The notes under the pieces are model-generated. The model searched no databases. It saw only the letters and a program-made list of their open reading frames with translations, and had not been told where the DNA came from. Source: Neocallimastix lanati (nom. inval.) (taxonomy: Eukaryota > Neocallimastigomycota > Neocallimastigomycetes > Neocallimastigales > Neocallimastigaceae). From it: DNA of 64,000 bases. Location of the stretch: assembly GCA_016946835.1 (NCBI GenBank), contig JACVTC010000263.1:1-64000 (forward strand), written 5' to 3'. The translations under genes and the position numbers were made by a program. This document shows, in pieces, positions 22,248-34,520 of the stretch (positions are counted from its first letter, which is position 1; each line of letters begins with the position of its first letter).

Positions 22248-24029
22248 TTAATGATTAATTATCTTTTTTATTTTTAATTATAAAAAAATTAAATAAAAAA
22301 AAAAAAATTTAAATAAATCTTTTTAAAAAAATTATAATAAAAAAAAAAATAAAGTTTGTTGAATATGAAAATAAAATAAAATAAAATAAAATAAAATAGA
22401 ACAAAATAAAAATAAAAATAAAAATAAAATTTATATTTATATTTATATATAATTTTTTTTTTTTTTATTTTAATTATCAAAGTAAAAAAAAAAAAATTTT
22501 TTTTTGATAAAACGCAGAAACTCCCTCTTTTATATAAAATTTTTATCCAAAAAAAAAAAATAAAGTATAAAAATTTATTACCTTTTTTATTTTTTAAAAT
22601 TTTTAATTTATTTTTTATTTTTTTTTTTTTTTTCTTTTTTTTTTTTTTGGATGAACAAAAATATTAAATTTTTACATAAAAATTACGAAATAAATAAAAA
22701 AATTACGATATAAATAAATAAATAAATAAATAAATTATTAAATAAATAAATTATAATAAACAAATAATTATGAAATAAATTAATAAATTATGAAATAAAT
22801 AAATTATTAAATTTATAAATAAATTATAATAAATAAATAAATTATAATAAACAAATAAATAAATTATGAAATTTATAAATAAATTATGAAATAAATTAAT
22901 AAATTATGAAATAAATAAATAAATAAATAAATAATTAAATTATAATAAATAAATAAATAGATAAATAAATTATAATAAATAAATAAATAAATAAATATAT
23001 TATTTATAATAAATAGATAAATAAATAAATAAATAAATTATAATAAATAGATAAATAAATTATAATAAATAAATAAATAAATTATAATAAATAAAGAAAT
23101 TAATTATAATAAATAAATAAATAAATAAATTATGAAATTTATAAATAAATAATGAAATAATTATTTGATAATTACAAACAAAGAAACAAAATTTTTCACA
23201 CCAAATAAAAGACACACAAAAATGTAAATAATCAATGATATTCAAATATTTTCCATTTAAAAAAAGAAAATAAAAATAAAAATGAAAATTTTAATTTTTT
23301 TTTTTTTTTTTTTTTTTAATATATTTTATTTCAATTGTTTAATAATTCAAATCACTTTTAATAATGTTCAATTGTTAATAATTCTTTCGTTTAGAAAAAA
23401 TAATAATAAAGTTTAATTTTAAGTTATTTATTGTTATTTAATAATATTTCAAAAAAAAAAAAATATATATTCATTTTATAAATATTTCATTATTTATTAT
23501 ATTAAATAAATAAATGAATAATTGTAAAGGTATAATAATTTACTTATTAATGAAACAGTTAATCTCTTTTAGATTTATTTCTACCTATCTTGGAATCTAT
23601 TATTATTCATTTATCATTTTATCTTCTTCATTATTAAACTATAATTTTATATTGTATTTCTATAAATTATTGAAACTCTCAATCCTTTGTTTGGAAAAGA
23701 AATTATTCAATTGATCAATTACTTTCAATTAAAACATATTATTAATAAATTACAAAAATAGCTTTATTATAAATTACATAAGCAAGTTTATTTTTTTTTT
23801 TGGTACAAAAAAAACTTAAAATTATTTACTTTTCATCTTTTTCTTTTGATATACTTTAGTTAAATAAGAATTTTCTTTGCTTATTTTACCATATAATTGA
23901 CTTTAAAATCCACATTAAATTTAAAATTATTATTTATAATAATATTTATTTTTTAAACTTTTTATTTTTTTATTTACTCACTGAATTAATGTAATAATTA
24001 AAGATTTCTAAATTACTTTTAATTTTTTT
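22248..24029. other. Low-complexity AT spacer
   Basis: Upstream region of the AAA-ATPase-like gene. It contains AAAAT repeats (about 22370-22435), poly(T)/poly(A) runs, and a long AAATAAATAAATTATAATAAAT tetranucleotide-type repeat field (about 22680-23160). A GAATAATTGTAAA motif at 23515-23527 also starts the Leu-codon repeat arrays at 28278 and 28520. No gene is supported; any promoter is hidden by the composition. Confidence 0.6.
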
Positions 24030-25310
24030 TCTGACTTTTTTTAATGAATTTCTTTACATAATATGGATTATAAATGTATTTAATATTATTTCCTTCAGAA
24101 AAGAAAAAAACTGGTTATACTTTATTTTTATTTTTATTTTTATTTTTTTTTTAACTATTTTTTCTTTCTTTCCATTTTCTTTGATTTTGTTTTGTTCTTC
24201 TTTATTAGATATATTAAAATTAGATAATAAGTTTTTCATATTCTTCTTTTGTGAATACTTAACAATCACTAAAATAAAATTCTTTAAGAAGTGAGCATTT
24301 AGTGAAATTACTAGCTCCTGAATTTAATTAATTTAATCCTAAATCTAAACAACCTGTGACTACTTCTAAATATGAATACTTATTTTCTATTTTTTTTTTA
24401 AAATCATCTCCATAAATTATTTCATAAATTACATCACATATTGCTTAATTAATAGTAATACATCCTTCTTTAACAATATCCTTATTATTTAAATTTATAA
24501 TCACAATATAAATAATATCAGATAAATTTATTCCATGATTTTCCTTTAGAATAACTAATAATTCACTAATATTATCTATTTTCATTAAAGTTCTTTTTAA
24601 TAACGACTTCATATTTATTACTTAAACTTAATTATGATTAAATTATAGTGTAACATTTATCTAAAAATTTATACTTATAATTACCGTAATCGTAACTGTA
24701 AACTAAATTATTTGTTATTGTATCTTTTATGAATTCTATTATCCTTTCTTCATCATGATTGATTGTTAATGAATCAATAGTATTTTTTATTACTTTTTAT
24801 CTTCACAAAAACTTTGTTTCCATAATAAAAATTTATTTTCATTAAATTCTCCAACATCATTAGTTTTTATTTTTAACTTTCTTACCTCTGAAATACAGTA
24901 ATTATTAATGTTAATAAATTAAATTAAATAACTATTTTTAATTAATAATGTCCAAATAATTTCTCAATGTTTGTTCATATATTCTTTCTTCAACATTTCA
25001 TAATTTATTAATTTTGAAATTTTCTTTACAATATTCCCATTTTTAAGTAGAAATTTTATATCTTTCTTCCTTATATTATCAAAATTTATAAATATTTACT
25101 TATAGAATTTATTAAATTCGTAAGAAAAATCATTCTCCAATTCTGTCTTTTTAATTTTTTCTTTAATATAATTTATTATACTATATAAATCATAGTATTT
25201 GAATTTAAAATCTTCATTATTATTAATGTAATTTCTCACTTCATCATTATCTTTCATATTATTAGCTTTTATATTATAACTATTTTAGCTTTCATTATTA
25301 TTATTAACAA
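24030..25310 (-). pseudogene. AAA-ATPase-like gene relic 2
   Basis: Minus-strand relic of the same family. From 25310 down it matches the Asn-rich segment and the middle region of the gene at 18078-22247 (equivalent to about 21050-20080), then jumps near 24395 to sequence equivalent to 19410-19110. The whole second ATPase domain, about 660 bases in the better copy, is therefore deleted precisely between the pseudo-nuclease region and the linker. Stops are frequent. The C-terminal nuclease is absent. Confidence 0.75.
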
Positions 25311-25313
25311 AAC

Positions 25314-25356
<43 letters not shown>

Positions 25357-26447
25357 TTTTTTTAATTAAAATTTTAATTAAAATTTTTTTTTTTTTTTAA
25401 TTTTTTATTTTTTTTTTTATTTTTTATTTTTTTTTATTTTTTTTTATTTTTAATTTTTTTTAAATAATTTTAATTATTTTATTTTTTAATTTTTATAAAT
25501 ATCAATCATTAATATCAAAAAAATAAAAAAAAAAAAAAAAAAAAAGCATCAAAATAATTTACTTTATTCTATTCAATTTCTTTTTTTCAAGTCTATTTTT
25601 ATTGAATAACAAAAAAGTAATATTTTAAGAAATTCTGAAATTTTATATAATTTAAATTATTACATAACAGTATTTATATTTTAATTATAATTATAAGTAT
25701 TAATTTAACATAAAATAAATATGTTTTATCTTATTTTTAAATAAAAATAATACTACTATATATTATTATAAATAAATTAAAGCTATTTAAATTATCTTTT
25801 ATAATAAATTTAGTATAATTTTTACAGTTGGCTTTATCGAAATTTTAGAAAAGATTATCAATGTCAATTGTGTTATTAAATAACCTTATCTATATTTGAT
25901 AATGTGCTTCTTTTTAATGGGAAGAGGGTTATCCGAGTCTATATAGTAAGAAAATATACTTGCTCTTTTTAATGTTTTTGTTATCAATATATAATATCTT
26001 TGCTTCTTAATTTTTTTTTGATAATTCTTAAGAATTATTCTTTTCTATTTTTACAACGTACTAAATATATTAACAATACTCATGGTATTTTTATATTTTT
26101 ATTTTATTTAAAAATAATTTATTCTTTGCTGATCTCTCTATTTATTGTTGAATATAGCGTATTTTTTTTTTTTTTTTTTTTTTTTCTTTTCTAATGTTTG
26201 TTACTTTTAAATTTTGTTAATATATTGTTAATTAATAGTATTTGTGAAATGGTATTAGTATAGCTTTAATTATTTAGTTTAATTCCTTAGTAGAGAATCC
26301 ACCTTCTTTTCATTTTGATATTTTATTAAAAACTTTTTTCTTTATTTCATAATACGACTTTATATATTTTTGATTTAATACCTTTGATTTGTAAATTGTC
26401 CACATATACGCATCTGTCATACATGAAACAAACTCTCCACTTATTTT
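25311..26447. other. AT spacer with homopolymers
   Basis: Poly(A) at 25316-25351 followed by poly(T)-rich sequence to about 25500; poly(T) again at 26162-26185. The portion 26290-26450 is less simple and on the minus strand contains a short coherent peptide (SRKISGEFVSCMTDAYV), but no family is recognised. Homology to 57086 onward starts at about 26448. Confidence 0.5.
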
Positions 26448-26570
26448 TCTTGAAAATATATATGGTTCAAACTAAAACTGAAAGTAATTCTTAATTTTAT
26501 AAAAGTTAGATAAATAAAATGAGTTATATCACCGATCATCGTCGTTTTGACTGTTTAAAGGTCATATAAA

Positions 26571-26611
<41 letters not shown>

Positions 26612-26789
26612 TAGTTAATATCCTTGTCCAAAAATTTTTGACACCGAGTGGAATCATAAAAATATAATCACTTATCTAGAGAGGAATTTCTAGAGATTCA
26701 GCTTTAAAGTTGAGTTGCATAACAGTTCCATTTAAATATCGATACCATTGACAATAGGTATCGAAATTTAATAAATATAACTTCTTGGA

Positions 26790-27220
26790 CTAAATATTTC
26801 TTATGAGAAAGAATTCATTATGATTGCCAGCTTAAGGAGACATTCAACCGAAGAGACTTTCTATTATTGAAGCCGAATACCATAAATATTATTGAATGTC
26901 TTAAAGAAAGTTCTCTAGATAAAAAGTGATTTATTAGAGTTATTTCAAAATTAAATATTAAATTAATTATATTTATGGTTAATTCATTAAGTAAAACAAT
27001 CATAGAAAACAAGCAAATTAAATTCAAATTTCAAAAACTCATAAATATAAAAATTTAATTTTATCAAGGATTACCATCAAAAAAAAAAAAAAAAAAAAAA
27101 ATAAAAATAAAAGAATCATACTCCGATATATCAAAACTTAATAAAATACATGTTTGCCGACGATGTTCCAACTAAATATATTAATGGAGACAAAATGACC
27201 AAATTAACAAACCTAATTTT
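26790..27220 (+). pseudogene. Ty1/copia RNase H C-terminal relic, copy 1
   Basis: Plus-strand frames read STIEAEYHKYY followed by a Leu-rich helix remnant, then SKTIIENKQIKFKF, and end FADDVPTKYINGDKMTKLTN. This is the terminal RNase H sequence of copia elements; compare LADAFT and INGTKMS in element B. Poly(A) and frameshifts interrupt it. The same relic lies at 57520-57960. A 69-codon open frame on the opposite strand is only its shadow. Confidence 0.7.
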
Positions 27221-27277
27221 TTAACAGAACAAAAAAAAAAAAAATAAAAATTTAAATTTAAATTTGAAAGGGAATTT

Positions 27278-27324
<47 letters not shown>

Positions 27325-28275
27325 TTTTTTTTTTTTTTTTTGACATATATCATTTTATAATTTAAATTATAAAGTTTAATTACCTTTTATAGTTCACATT
27401 TTATTAAATTTAATTATTTTTAAATTCTTTATTTTTAATCTTCTTTATATATTTTACGCAAGCCATAATTTATATATATAAATTCATTATTTTTCATAAA
27501 TGTTGTAAATGGTAATTACCTTTAATGAATTCCGTATTAATAAAATAAAGTTCAATTAATAATTATTAATTCTACATTTTCTTTTAATTACTTTATGTTT
27601 TATTTTTTATTTAAAATTGCATACAAAAGGTCCGCAAAAGTGCCAATCTTTATTATTTGAAAATTTTCATTACATTTATTAAAATATAAATTAAATATTA
27701 TTTTTTATTGAAATTTAATATTTAGAAATAAAAAAAAAATAATAAAATAAAATATAAAATAAAAAAAAAAAAAAAATAAATAAATAAAATATAAAAAAAA
27801 AAAGAAAATTTAAACAATTTTATCATTATTTCTATATAACATTATTTAATAATCAAGATATTGAATTTTATTATTAATACCTAATATTAAAACTTATTTG
27901 TATTTATAATATTATTTAGTAATCAAGTTAATTAATCAAAGTTAATAAAAGTGTAAACACTTTTAACAAGGATAATAATAAATATTTTAAAAATATTTAA
28001 AGCATTATTTTAAAAAAATATATATATATATTTTGATATTCTTAAATTTTTTTTTATATTTGTTTTCTACATTATAAAATAATAATAATAATAATAATAA
28101 TAATAAAGTTGTTTTTACAGTTATATATTATTAAAACTCTTTTTTTTTTTCTTATTATTTTTTTTTTTTATTATAATCTTTTTTATTATTTTTGTTATTA
28201 GTTAATTATATTTAATTAAAAACTAAAAATTAACTCTACAATAATTTTTATTTTTATTTCTATTTTTTATTTAGT
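27221..28275. other. AT spacer in the duplicated segment
   Basis: No gene. Contains poly(A) at 27284-27322, a copy of AAATTTAAACAATTTTAT-type sequence at 27804-27823, and an (ATA)n run at 28078-28106 that is longer in copy 2 (58766-58808). Confidence 0.6.
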
Positions 28276-28779
28276 TTGAATAATTGTAAATCATTATTTC
28301 TTTTATTATTAATATTTATTTTATTATTAATATTTATATTATTATTAATATTTATTTTATTATTAATATTTATATTATTATTATTATTTCTATTATTATT
28401 ATTTCTATTATTATTATTATTATTTCTATTATTATTATTATTATTATTATTTATTAATTAAAAACTAAAAATTAACTCTACAATAATTTTTATTTTTATT
28501 TTTATTTTTTATTTAGTTTGAATAATTGTAAATTATTATTTCTATTATTATTATTATTTCTTTTATTATTAATATTTCTTTTATTATTAATATTTATATT
28601 ATTATTAATATTTATATTATTATTATTATTTCTTTTATTATTAATATTTCTTTTATTATTAATATTTATATTATTATTATTATTTCTTTTATTATTAATA
28701 TTTATATTATTATTATTATTTCTTTTATTATTAATATTTCTTTTATTATTAATATTTATATTATTATTATTATTAATTC

Positions 28780-28813
<34 letters not shown>

Positions 28814-28853
28814 TCTATTATTATTATTAAAATTATATCTTTTTTTTTTATAG
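28276..28853 (+). repeat. Leu-codon minisatellite arrays
   Basis: Two arrays (28296-28455 and 28530-28820) of TTATTATTAATATTT and TTATTATTTCT-type units, each preceded by the same leader (about 45 bases ending GAATAATTGTAAA), so the whole block is a tandem duplication. They read as poly-Leu/Ile/Phe but have no ATG at the apparent start (TTG), so they are simple repeats. Copy 2 of the block is at 58974-59556 with a different unit number. Confidence 0.8.
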
Positions 28854-29237
28854 TTTATTTTTTTTATCGTTTTTATATTATTATTAGTAGTTAAAAAAAA
28901 AAATTAAGCGATAAAAAAAAAAAATAAAATAAAATATAATTAATAATATAAAATATTAAAACTCTTATCAATATATAAAAAAAAATTTGATAAACTTTAA
29001 TTTCGTTTTCTAGGTAGGGTAGGGTTCTCTTTTCTTCAAAAAAAAAAAAAATAAATAGTTTTAGTTCGGCAGAGGGATATGATCTACTTCTTTTGAACTT
29101 TTGAGATAGACTTTAGGTAGAGGTGGACCACTGGACCACTAAGGGTTTAGTGGAGTTTATTTAATTTATTTGAAGTATAGGAAGAAAGAAGAAAGCCTTA
29201 GGAAAAAGAGCGTCGATGACTTTACTCCTAGTTTTCT

Positions 29238-29279
<42 letters not shown>

Positions 29280-30390
29280 TATTTTATTAAATTGAAAATA
29301 TGACCATAATTATTGGTTATTTTGTAAAAATACTTTTATAATTTATCCTTTTTATATTTTGTAATGACCGTAGATTGATGACCATTCAAGTTTCTTTTTC
29401 TTATAGTTTTTAACTCAATATTTTGGTGTAGCAAAAATAATAATATATTTCTTTATCTATTTTATTTTATTTTTTGTCTTCTAACACTAATAAATATATA
29501 AAAATAATAAAAAAAATAAAAAAATTTTTTTTCCCAAAAATTCTAAATAAAAGAATTTTTTGAAACAAAATCAGATAATTTTATAAATTTTAAATTTCAA
29601 ATTAATTTAATTTAAATAAATTTATTATATTATGAATAATTTAAAAAAAAGAAAAAAAAAAGATTTAATCCATTTCTTTATTAAATATTTTAAGTTTTTA
29701 AAAATAATTAATATTTGTAAAACTATTTTTTTTTAATACTATCATTATTTAAAAAAAAAAATTCAAATATAATATAAAATAAAAAAAATGAAATATATAA
29801 ACTATATAATAAATGTAGGTAAACCGATAAAAGAAAAAAAAATTAAATAGAGAATATTAATTTTCATCTTGATTGAATTTATTGACTATTTTTATTTTTT
29901 TTTTATTTTTTTTTTTTTTTTTATTATTTTTTTTTTTTTATTTTTAATATTTATATTTTATATTTATTCTTTTTTTTTTTATTTTTAATATTTATATTTT
30001 ATATTTATATTTTTATTTTTTATATTTATATTTTTATATTTCTAAATTTAAATTTAAATTTTATTTTAACTATTTATTTTATTTTTTTTTTTTTATTTTT
30101 TTTAAAATATTAACAAAATGTATTAATTTTTTTTTTCTTTTTATTTTTTATAAAATCCAACTTTGATGGATGCTCCATTAATGTTAAAAAAAAAAAAAAT
30201 TTTTTTATAATGAAAACTTTATTTAATATAAAATTTTAATACAAAAAATTTATTAAATAATAAATAAAATTTAAATTAACCACCACGAAAATAAAAATTT
30301 TTTCTTTTATTTTTCCTTTTTTTTTTTATATAACTTCCCTTTCGTTATATTGTACAAAAACTCAAAATTACTAAATTATAAAACTTTTTT
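28854..30390. other. Spacer in duplicated segment, partly unique
   Basis: 28990-29240 is the least AT-rich part, with GGTAGGGTAGGG and GGTGGACCACTGGACCAC near 29013 and 29121-29142, and is absent from copy 2. Poly(T) at 29240-29274 marks where copy 2 diverges. 29280-30390 is AT-rich without recognised genes; a block GATGGATGCTCCATTAATG near 30165-30183 recurs at 62293-62311. Confidence 0.5.
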
Positions 30391-30697
30391 TTTTTTTTTT
30401 TATTCAAGAGGTATAACTATAAAATATATAAATTTAAATGTCAGATAAATAAAGCCACAATTTATAATAGTAAGAACGAAAGTATATAATCAAAAGTCAG
30501 AGAAATATAAATTTAAAATATCACAAAATAAAAGAAATTAATTAAAAAAAAAAAAAAAAAAAAAAATTAAATTATATAAAAATTGAAAAATAATTTGGCT
30601 TGACTTTTTAACAAAATATTTAAATGAATCTGTAATGAAACAATTAGAGAAATATTTTATTAGCAAGAATAGAAGAGTATTAAACTTACAGGGGAGA
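30391..30697 (+). pseudogene. Ty1/copia RNase H end with purine tract
   Basis: Plus strand contains INKATIYNSKNESI (about 30443-30485), matching the (D)NKAAIYNSKN block of copia RNase H, and further on DFLTKYLNESVMKQLEKYF (about 30601-30659) and a final stop in the TGTTAG that begins the LTR. The purine tract ACAGGGGAG precedes 30698. Frames are disrupted between the two blocks. The same relic is at about 62565-62857. Confidence 0.75.
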
Positions 30698-30975
30698 TGT
30701 TAGAAATAAGTTTAATATAATAAATAAAATAAATAATAAATAAATATAAAATAAAATTAACGTAAATAGAAGTATAAAAAAAAAAAAAACTTAATTATAA
30801 AAAAAAATAAATTTATGTATATTGTGGCGTATATCATTAAAAAGTATACATAATATGAATCAATGTAAAATTATTTTAGATAGAAATATAAATTTGCTCT
30901 TTATAAATTATATATTATGTATGTGAATTCTTTTAATATAATAAATATAAAGTGTGATTAATAAAAATCTTAACA
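30698..30975 (+). repeat. Candidate LTR after RNase H relic
   Basis: Begins TGTTAGA right after the purine tract and ends TCTTAACA, giving short inverted ends. About 278 bases. Copy 2 of the duplicated segment retains only the first 20 bases (62857-62876), so most of this LTR was deleted there. Confidence 0.55.
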
Positions 30976-31048
30976 TAAGATAAAAATAAATATTTTTAGC
31001 AAAATACAATTATAAAAAAATAAATATTTATTATTTATTATTATTTAA

Positions 31049-31083
<35 letters not shown>

Positions 31084-31084
31084 A

Positions 31085-31850
31085 ATCATTTAGAATATTA
31101 TTTACTGAAAAAAGTGTCTTTTTCTTAGATATATATTTCATGGTGATTTAATTCATCAATAAAATGGCGTAAATATTCTAAAACTTCTCTATTTGGAATT
31201 TTAAAATATATTATATCTTTCGATTTCTTTTTTTTTTTTTTTAATTAATTTATTTTTATATTCTTGAATTTCATCTGCATCCATATTTAACTACTTTAGG
31301 GTTATTTGATGAAATTTTTATAATTAATTTATTCATATTTTTGATATTTTCTTTATATTCTTCTTCGTCTGCTACTGTTAAATAACTAAAAAAATATAAA
31401 ACTTTCTATCGGTCTTCATATGTTAAATAATTTTATTCAATTGGTGAAAGTTTATCAAATGAAAATTCAATTATTTTACCACATAATAAATTTAAAAATT
31501 CCACATCAAATTTAAGGATACTAATTTTAAGAAGATTTTTTAATTCTTCACTTTTCTCTGAATAAACCCAATAATTGGATAATTCAAAATTATCGCTTTT
31601 TATTCTTATTTTTCTGAATGAATTTCATTATATAATATGGATAATAAATATTTTTAATAATACATTTATCAGAAAAATAAAAATATCCAAAATATTTTTT
31701 TTTTTTTTAAGTCTTTCTTTAATTCCATCTTTTGTGTTATCACTGTCACTTTTTTCTTTGCTATCAGAAATACTAAAATTGAATAATACGTTTTTTAATT
31801 CGTCTTCAGTAAATCCATAGCAATCACTAAAATAATTATCTTTAAAGAAA
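31085..31850 (-). pseudogene. AAA-ATPase-like gene relic 3
   Basis: Minus-strand relic equivalent to about 18640-19330 of the better copy: the linker between second ATPase and nuclease domains, starting NYFSDCYGFTEDELKNVLFN at about 31835 and reading through KDGIKERLKKKKYFGYF, FELSNYWVYSEKSEELKNL, and ADEEEYKENIKNM. Frames shift several times. Both the ATPase and the nuclease catalytic parts are absent. It is nearly the same as 62970-63725, so it was copied as part of the large duplication. Confidence 0.8.
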
Positions 31851-32784
31851 AAATAAAATAATATATAAAAATAAAATAAAATAAAATAAAATAAAATAAA
31901 TTACAGAAAATTTAAACAATTTTATATTATATTATATTATATAAATATAATATAAATATGAATATATTTTTTCAATTATTGTATATTTTAAATTAAATTA
32001 TTTTTATTTTATTTATTAGGGTTTGGAATGGTTAATCCATTTGATATATAAAATAATTTATTATTTTTATTATTTATATTAACTGTTAGAATAGGTGAAA
32101 CATATGAAATAAAGTGTCATATTTATTAAAAACATATTAAAATATCATAACTTAATTGAAGCCTATTTAATACATTGTCAAATATGTTAATGCATATTGT
32201 AATAAATTAAATATACAAGCCACATTATAATATAAATATATGTAAATTCGTATTAGTTGAATCTTTAGTTAATAATATAAGTAGCTCAATAATAACCCTT
32301 AATCATAATATATTCATTTAATAAAGTTAACATATAAATTTCCAAATTCCTAATATTAACAAATATTAATAAAATTTGTTACAACATGAGAATTTATATA
32401 TTAAATGAATCTTGAATAATGATCATATAAATTATTAATATAAACATAATATAATGTCATTAAATAAAAGTATTTAGAACAAGCCACATTTTAGTATAAA
32501 TTCATGTAAATTTCATGATGTTGCTATTTTATATTTACTTATAAATGAACCTTTTTAATAAAAAACTTCATATCAAATAAAACAAAAATTTAAAGAAATA
32601 TATAAAATTTTAATAAAAATAGTTAATTTTTAAAATTTTGATTATAAATTTAAGTAATAAAAAATTCATTCATTCATTGATTCATGATTAAAGTTAAAAT
32701 TTAAATTCACACAAATAAGAATTAAAATAAAATTAAAAAAAAAAAAAAAAAAAAATTTTTTTATAATTTTTAACTGAAAAATAC

Positions 32785-32834
<50 letters not shown>

Positions 32835-33309
32835 TAAAAAAAATTAATAATAAAAAAAATTAATAATAAAAAAAAAATTTAATAATAAAAAAAAATTAAT
32901 AATAAAAAAAAAAATTAATAATAATAATAATAATAAAAAAAAAAATTAATAATAATAATAATAAAAAAAAAGTAAAAACTTTTCAATTATATGATGATAA
33001 TTTTTTTTTTTTATAAAATAATTTTAATATATTTATTTATTATTATTTAATTAAAATAAAATATAAAATGTTGAATTTTAAACAATTATTAATAAAATAA
33101 ATAATAATTATTATTAAAATAAAAATAAATTTATAAAATTTTTTGTCTTAACATTATTATTTATTATTTAATTATTCAATTATTATATATTATTCAATTA
33201 TTCAATTATTAATAATATTCAATTATTCAATAACTATTAATTTTATTTATTAATTATTAAATTATTAATTATCTATTTATTATTTATCTATTTATTTATT
33301 CTTAATGTT
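31851..33309. other. Spacer with solo-LTR candidates and empty site
   Basis: Contains AAATTTAAACAATTTTAT at 31906-31925, then solo-LTR candidates (32084-32580), CATTC repeats, poly(A) and an ATT/AAT field at about 32830-32985 that matches both flanks of element B but lacks the element. 33020-33240 matches 17640-17830. Confidence 0.6.
32084..32580 (+). repeat. One or two solo LTR candidates
   Basis: A segment starting TGTTAGAATAGGTG that interrupts sequence shared with 11250-11640. It contains ACAAGCCACA with a following ATATAAATATATG (32215-32240) and a second AACAAGCCACA with TATAAATTCATG (32479-32506). The same core occurs in the LTRs of elements A and B. Two cores about 265 bases apart suggest two adjacent LTRs, the second starting at a TGTTACAACATG at 32377. 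Exact ends are uncertain. Confidence 0.5.
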
Positions 33310-33348
33310 TGCTTATTTTTTTTAATTTTTTTTTTTGGCATTATATTA

Positions 33349-33394
<46 letters not shown>

Positions 33395-34420
33395 GTTTTA
33401 CCTTTAAGTTTTATTATCATTTTCATTATTTTCATATTCTTTTATATTTCCATCATTTACTTTCATTTCAATAAGGCATTTTTTCTAAAAAAAAGCCATA
33501 CCATACTTTATAATACTTGTAAAATCATTAAATTTAAATTTTTCATCATATTTTTTTTTATCAATTTGGTTTATAGCTATTTTACATGCTTCACTCAAAG
33601 AGTTCTTGTCATCGCTCTTTGGTACTTTAATTTCAATTATAATATATTCACTTTTTTTCTTTTTCATTAGGAAAACCTATATCAATTATACCGTGTCCAC
33701 TTTCTTGTTCTGATGCTAAATCTTTAACATTAAGATTAAAAAAACAACTGCATTAAAAATAGTTGATAAAAATTTTCAGGAGGTGAACTTTCCGTCGATT
33801 CTGTCGATTCCGTATTTTTCTTTGATTTCTTTGATTTCCTTTTGTTACTAATAGGTACATGACGAAATGATGTAAACTAAATATTGATAGATATTTACTT
33901 AAATATTCATTAATTACTTTTAATTTTTTTTAATTTTTTTTTTTTTTATAAATTTTATTAATAAATTCATTTAGAATATCATTTACCGAATAGGAGTCTT
34001 TTTCTTAGATTTATATTTTTTTTTTGTCATTTAATTCATCAATTAAATGATGTAAGCATTCTAAAACTTCTTGATTTGGAATTTTAAAATATATTATATC
34101 ATTCGATTCCTTTTTTTCAAGTAAAATATTTTTATAGGATTGAATTTCATTTGAATCTATTTCCATTAATTTAGATTTATTTTATGTAATTTTTATCATT
34201 TTATCATTCATATTTTTGATGTTTTCTTTATATTCTTCTTCATCTGCTTCTGTTAAATAACCAGAAAAAAATAAAACTTTCCAGATGTCTTTACATGAAT
34301 TATCTTTTTTTAAATAATTATATTCAATTGGGGAATATTTATCATTTACATTTCTTTTTCGTAATAAGGAAAATAAAAATAAAAAAAAAAAAAAAAAAAT
34401 TAATATCATTGTATTTTATT
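33310..34420 (-). pseudogene. AAA-ATPase-like / PDDEXK_9 gene relic 4
   Basis: Minus-strand relic with the C-terminal nuclease and the linker before it. The nuclease part keeps EYIIIEIKV with the catalytic E-x-K and SEACKIAINQIDKKKYDEKF (about 33640-33540). The ENFYQLFLMQLFF motif lies at about 33785-33740 and the upstream linker at 34420-34000 (CKDIWKVLFFSGYLTEADEEE). Differences from the better copy include a Lys/Thr/Ser-rich insert near 33790-33840 and lost frames. Its 3' flank matches that of the gene at 18078, so the two are paralogues duplicated with flanking DNA. Confidence 0.8.
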
Positions 34421-34489
34421 TAAGAATATATAATTATTTAATATTTTAAATACAATTATAAATAAATAAATAAATAAATAAATATAGAG

Positions 34490-34520
<31 letters not shown>

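Larger units (their letters stand above)
26448..32122. repeat. Large duplicated segment, copy 1
   Basis: Collinear with 57086-64000. Copy 1 keeps about 450 bases near 29585-30035, about 280 bases near 30715-31000 and a unique stretch at about 28755-29270 that copy 2 lacks. Copy 2 carries a 107-base retroposed insert and copia element C. Content: RNase H relic, AT spacer, two Leu-codon repeat arrays, a second RNase H relic with PPT and LTR, and an AAA-ATPase relic. Simple repeats differ in length between the copies. Confidence 0.85.

Noticed and set aside
22680-23160. Regular AAATAAATAAATTATAATAAAT field resembling an array
   Set aside because: No unique spacers; simple AT microsatellite expansion, not a CRISPR array.
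26818-27027. 69-codon minus-strand frame conserved at 57558-57767
   Set aside because: Conservation is due to the segmental duplication; the plus strand reads as copia RNase H, so this frame is a shadow.
28276-28853. Open frames of 61 and 111 codons, poly-Leu/Ile/Phe membrane-like
   Set aside because: They are translations of TTA/ATT minisatellites, start at TTG, and change length freely between the duplicated copies (also 58974-59584).
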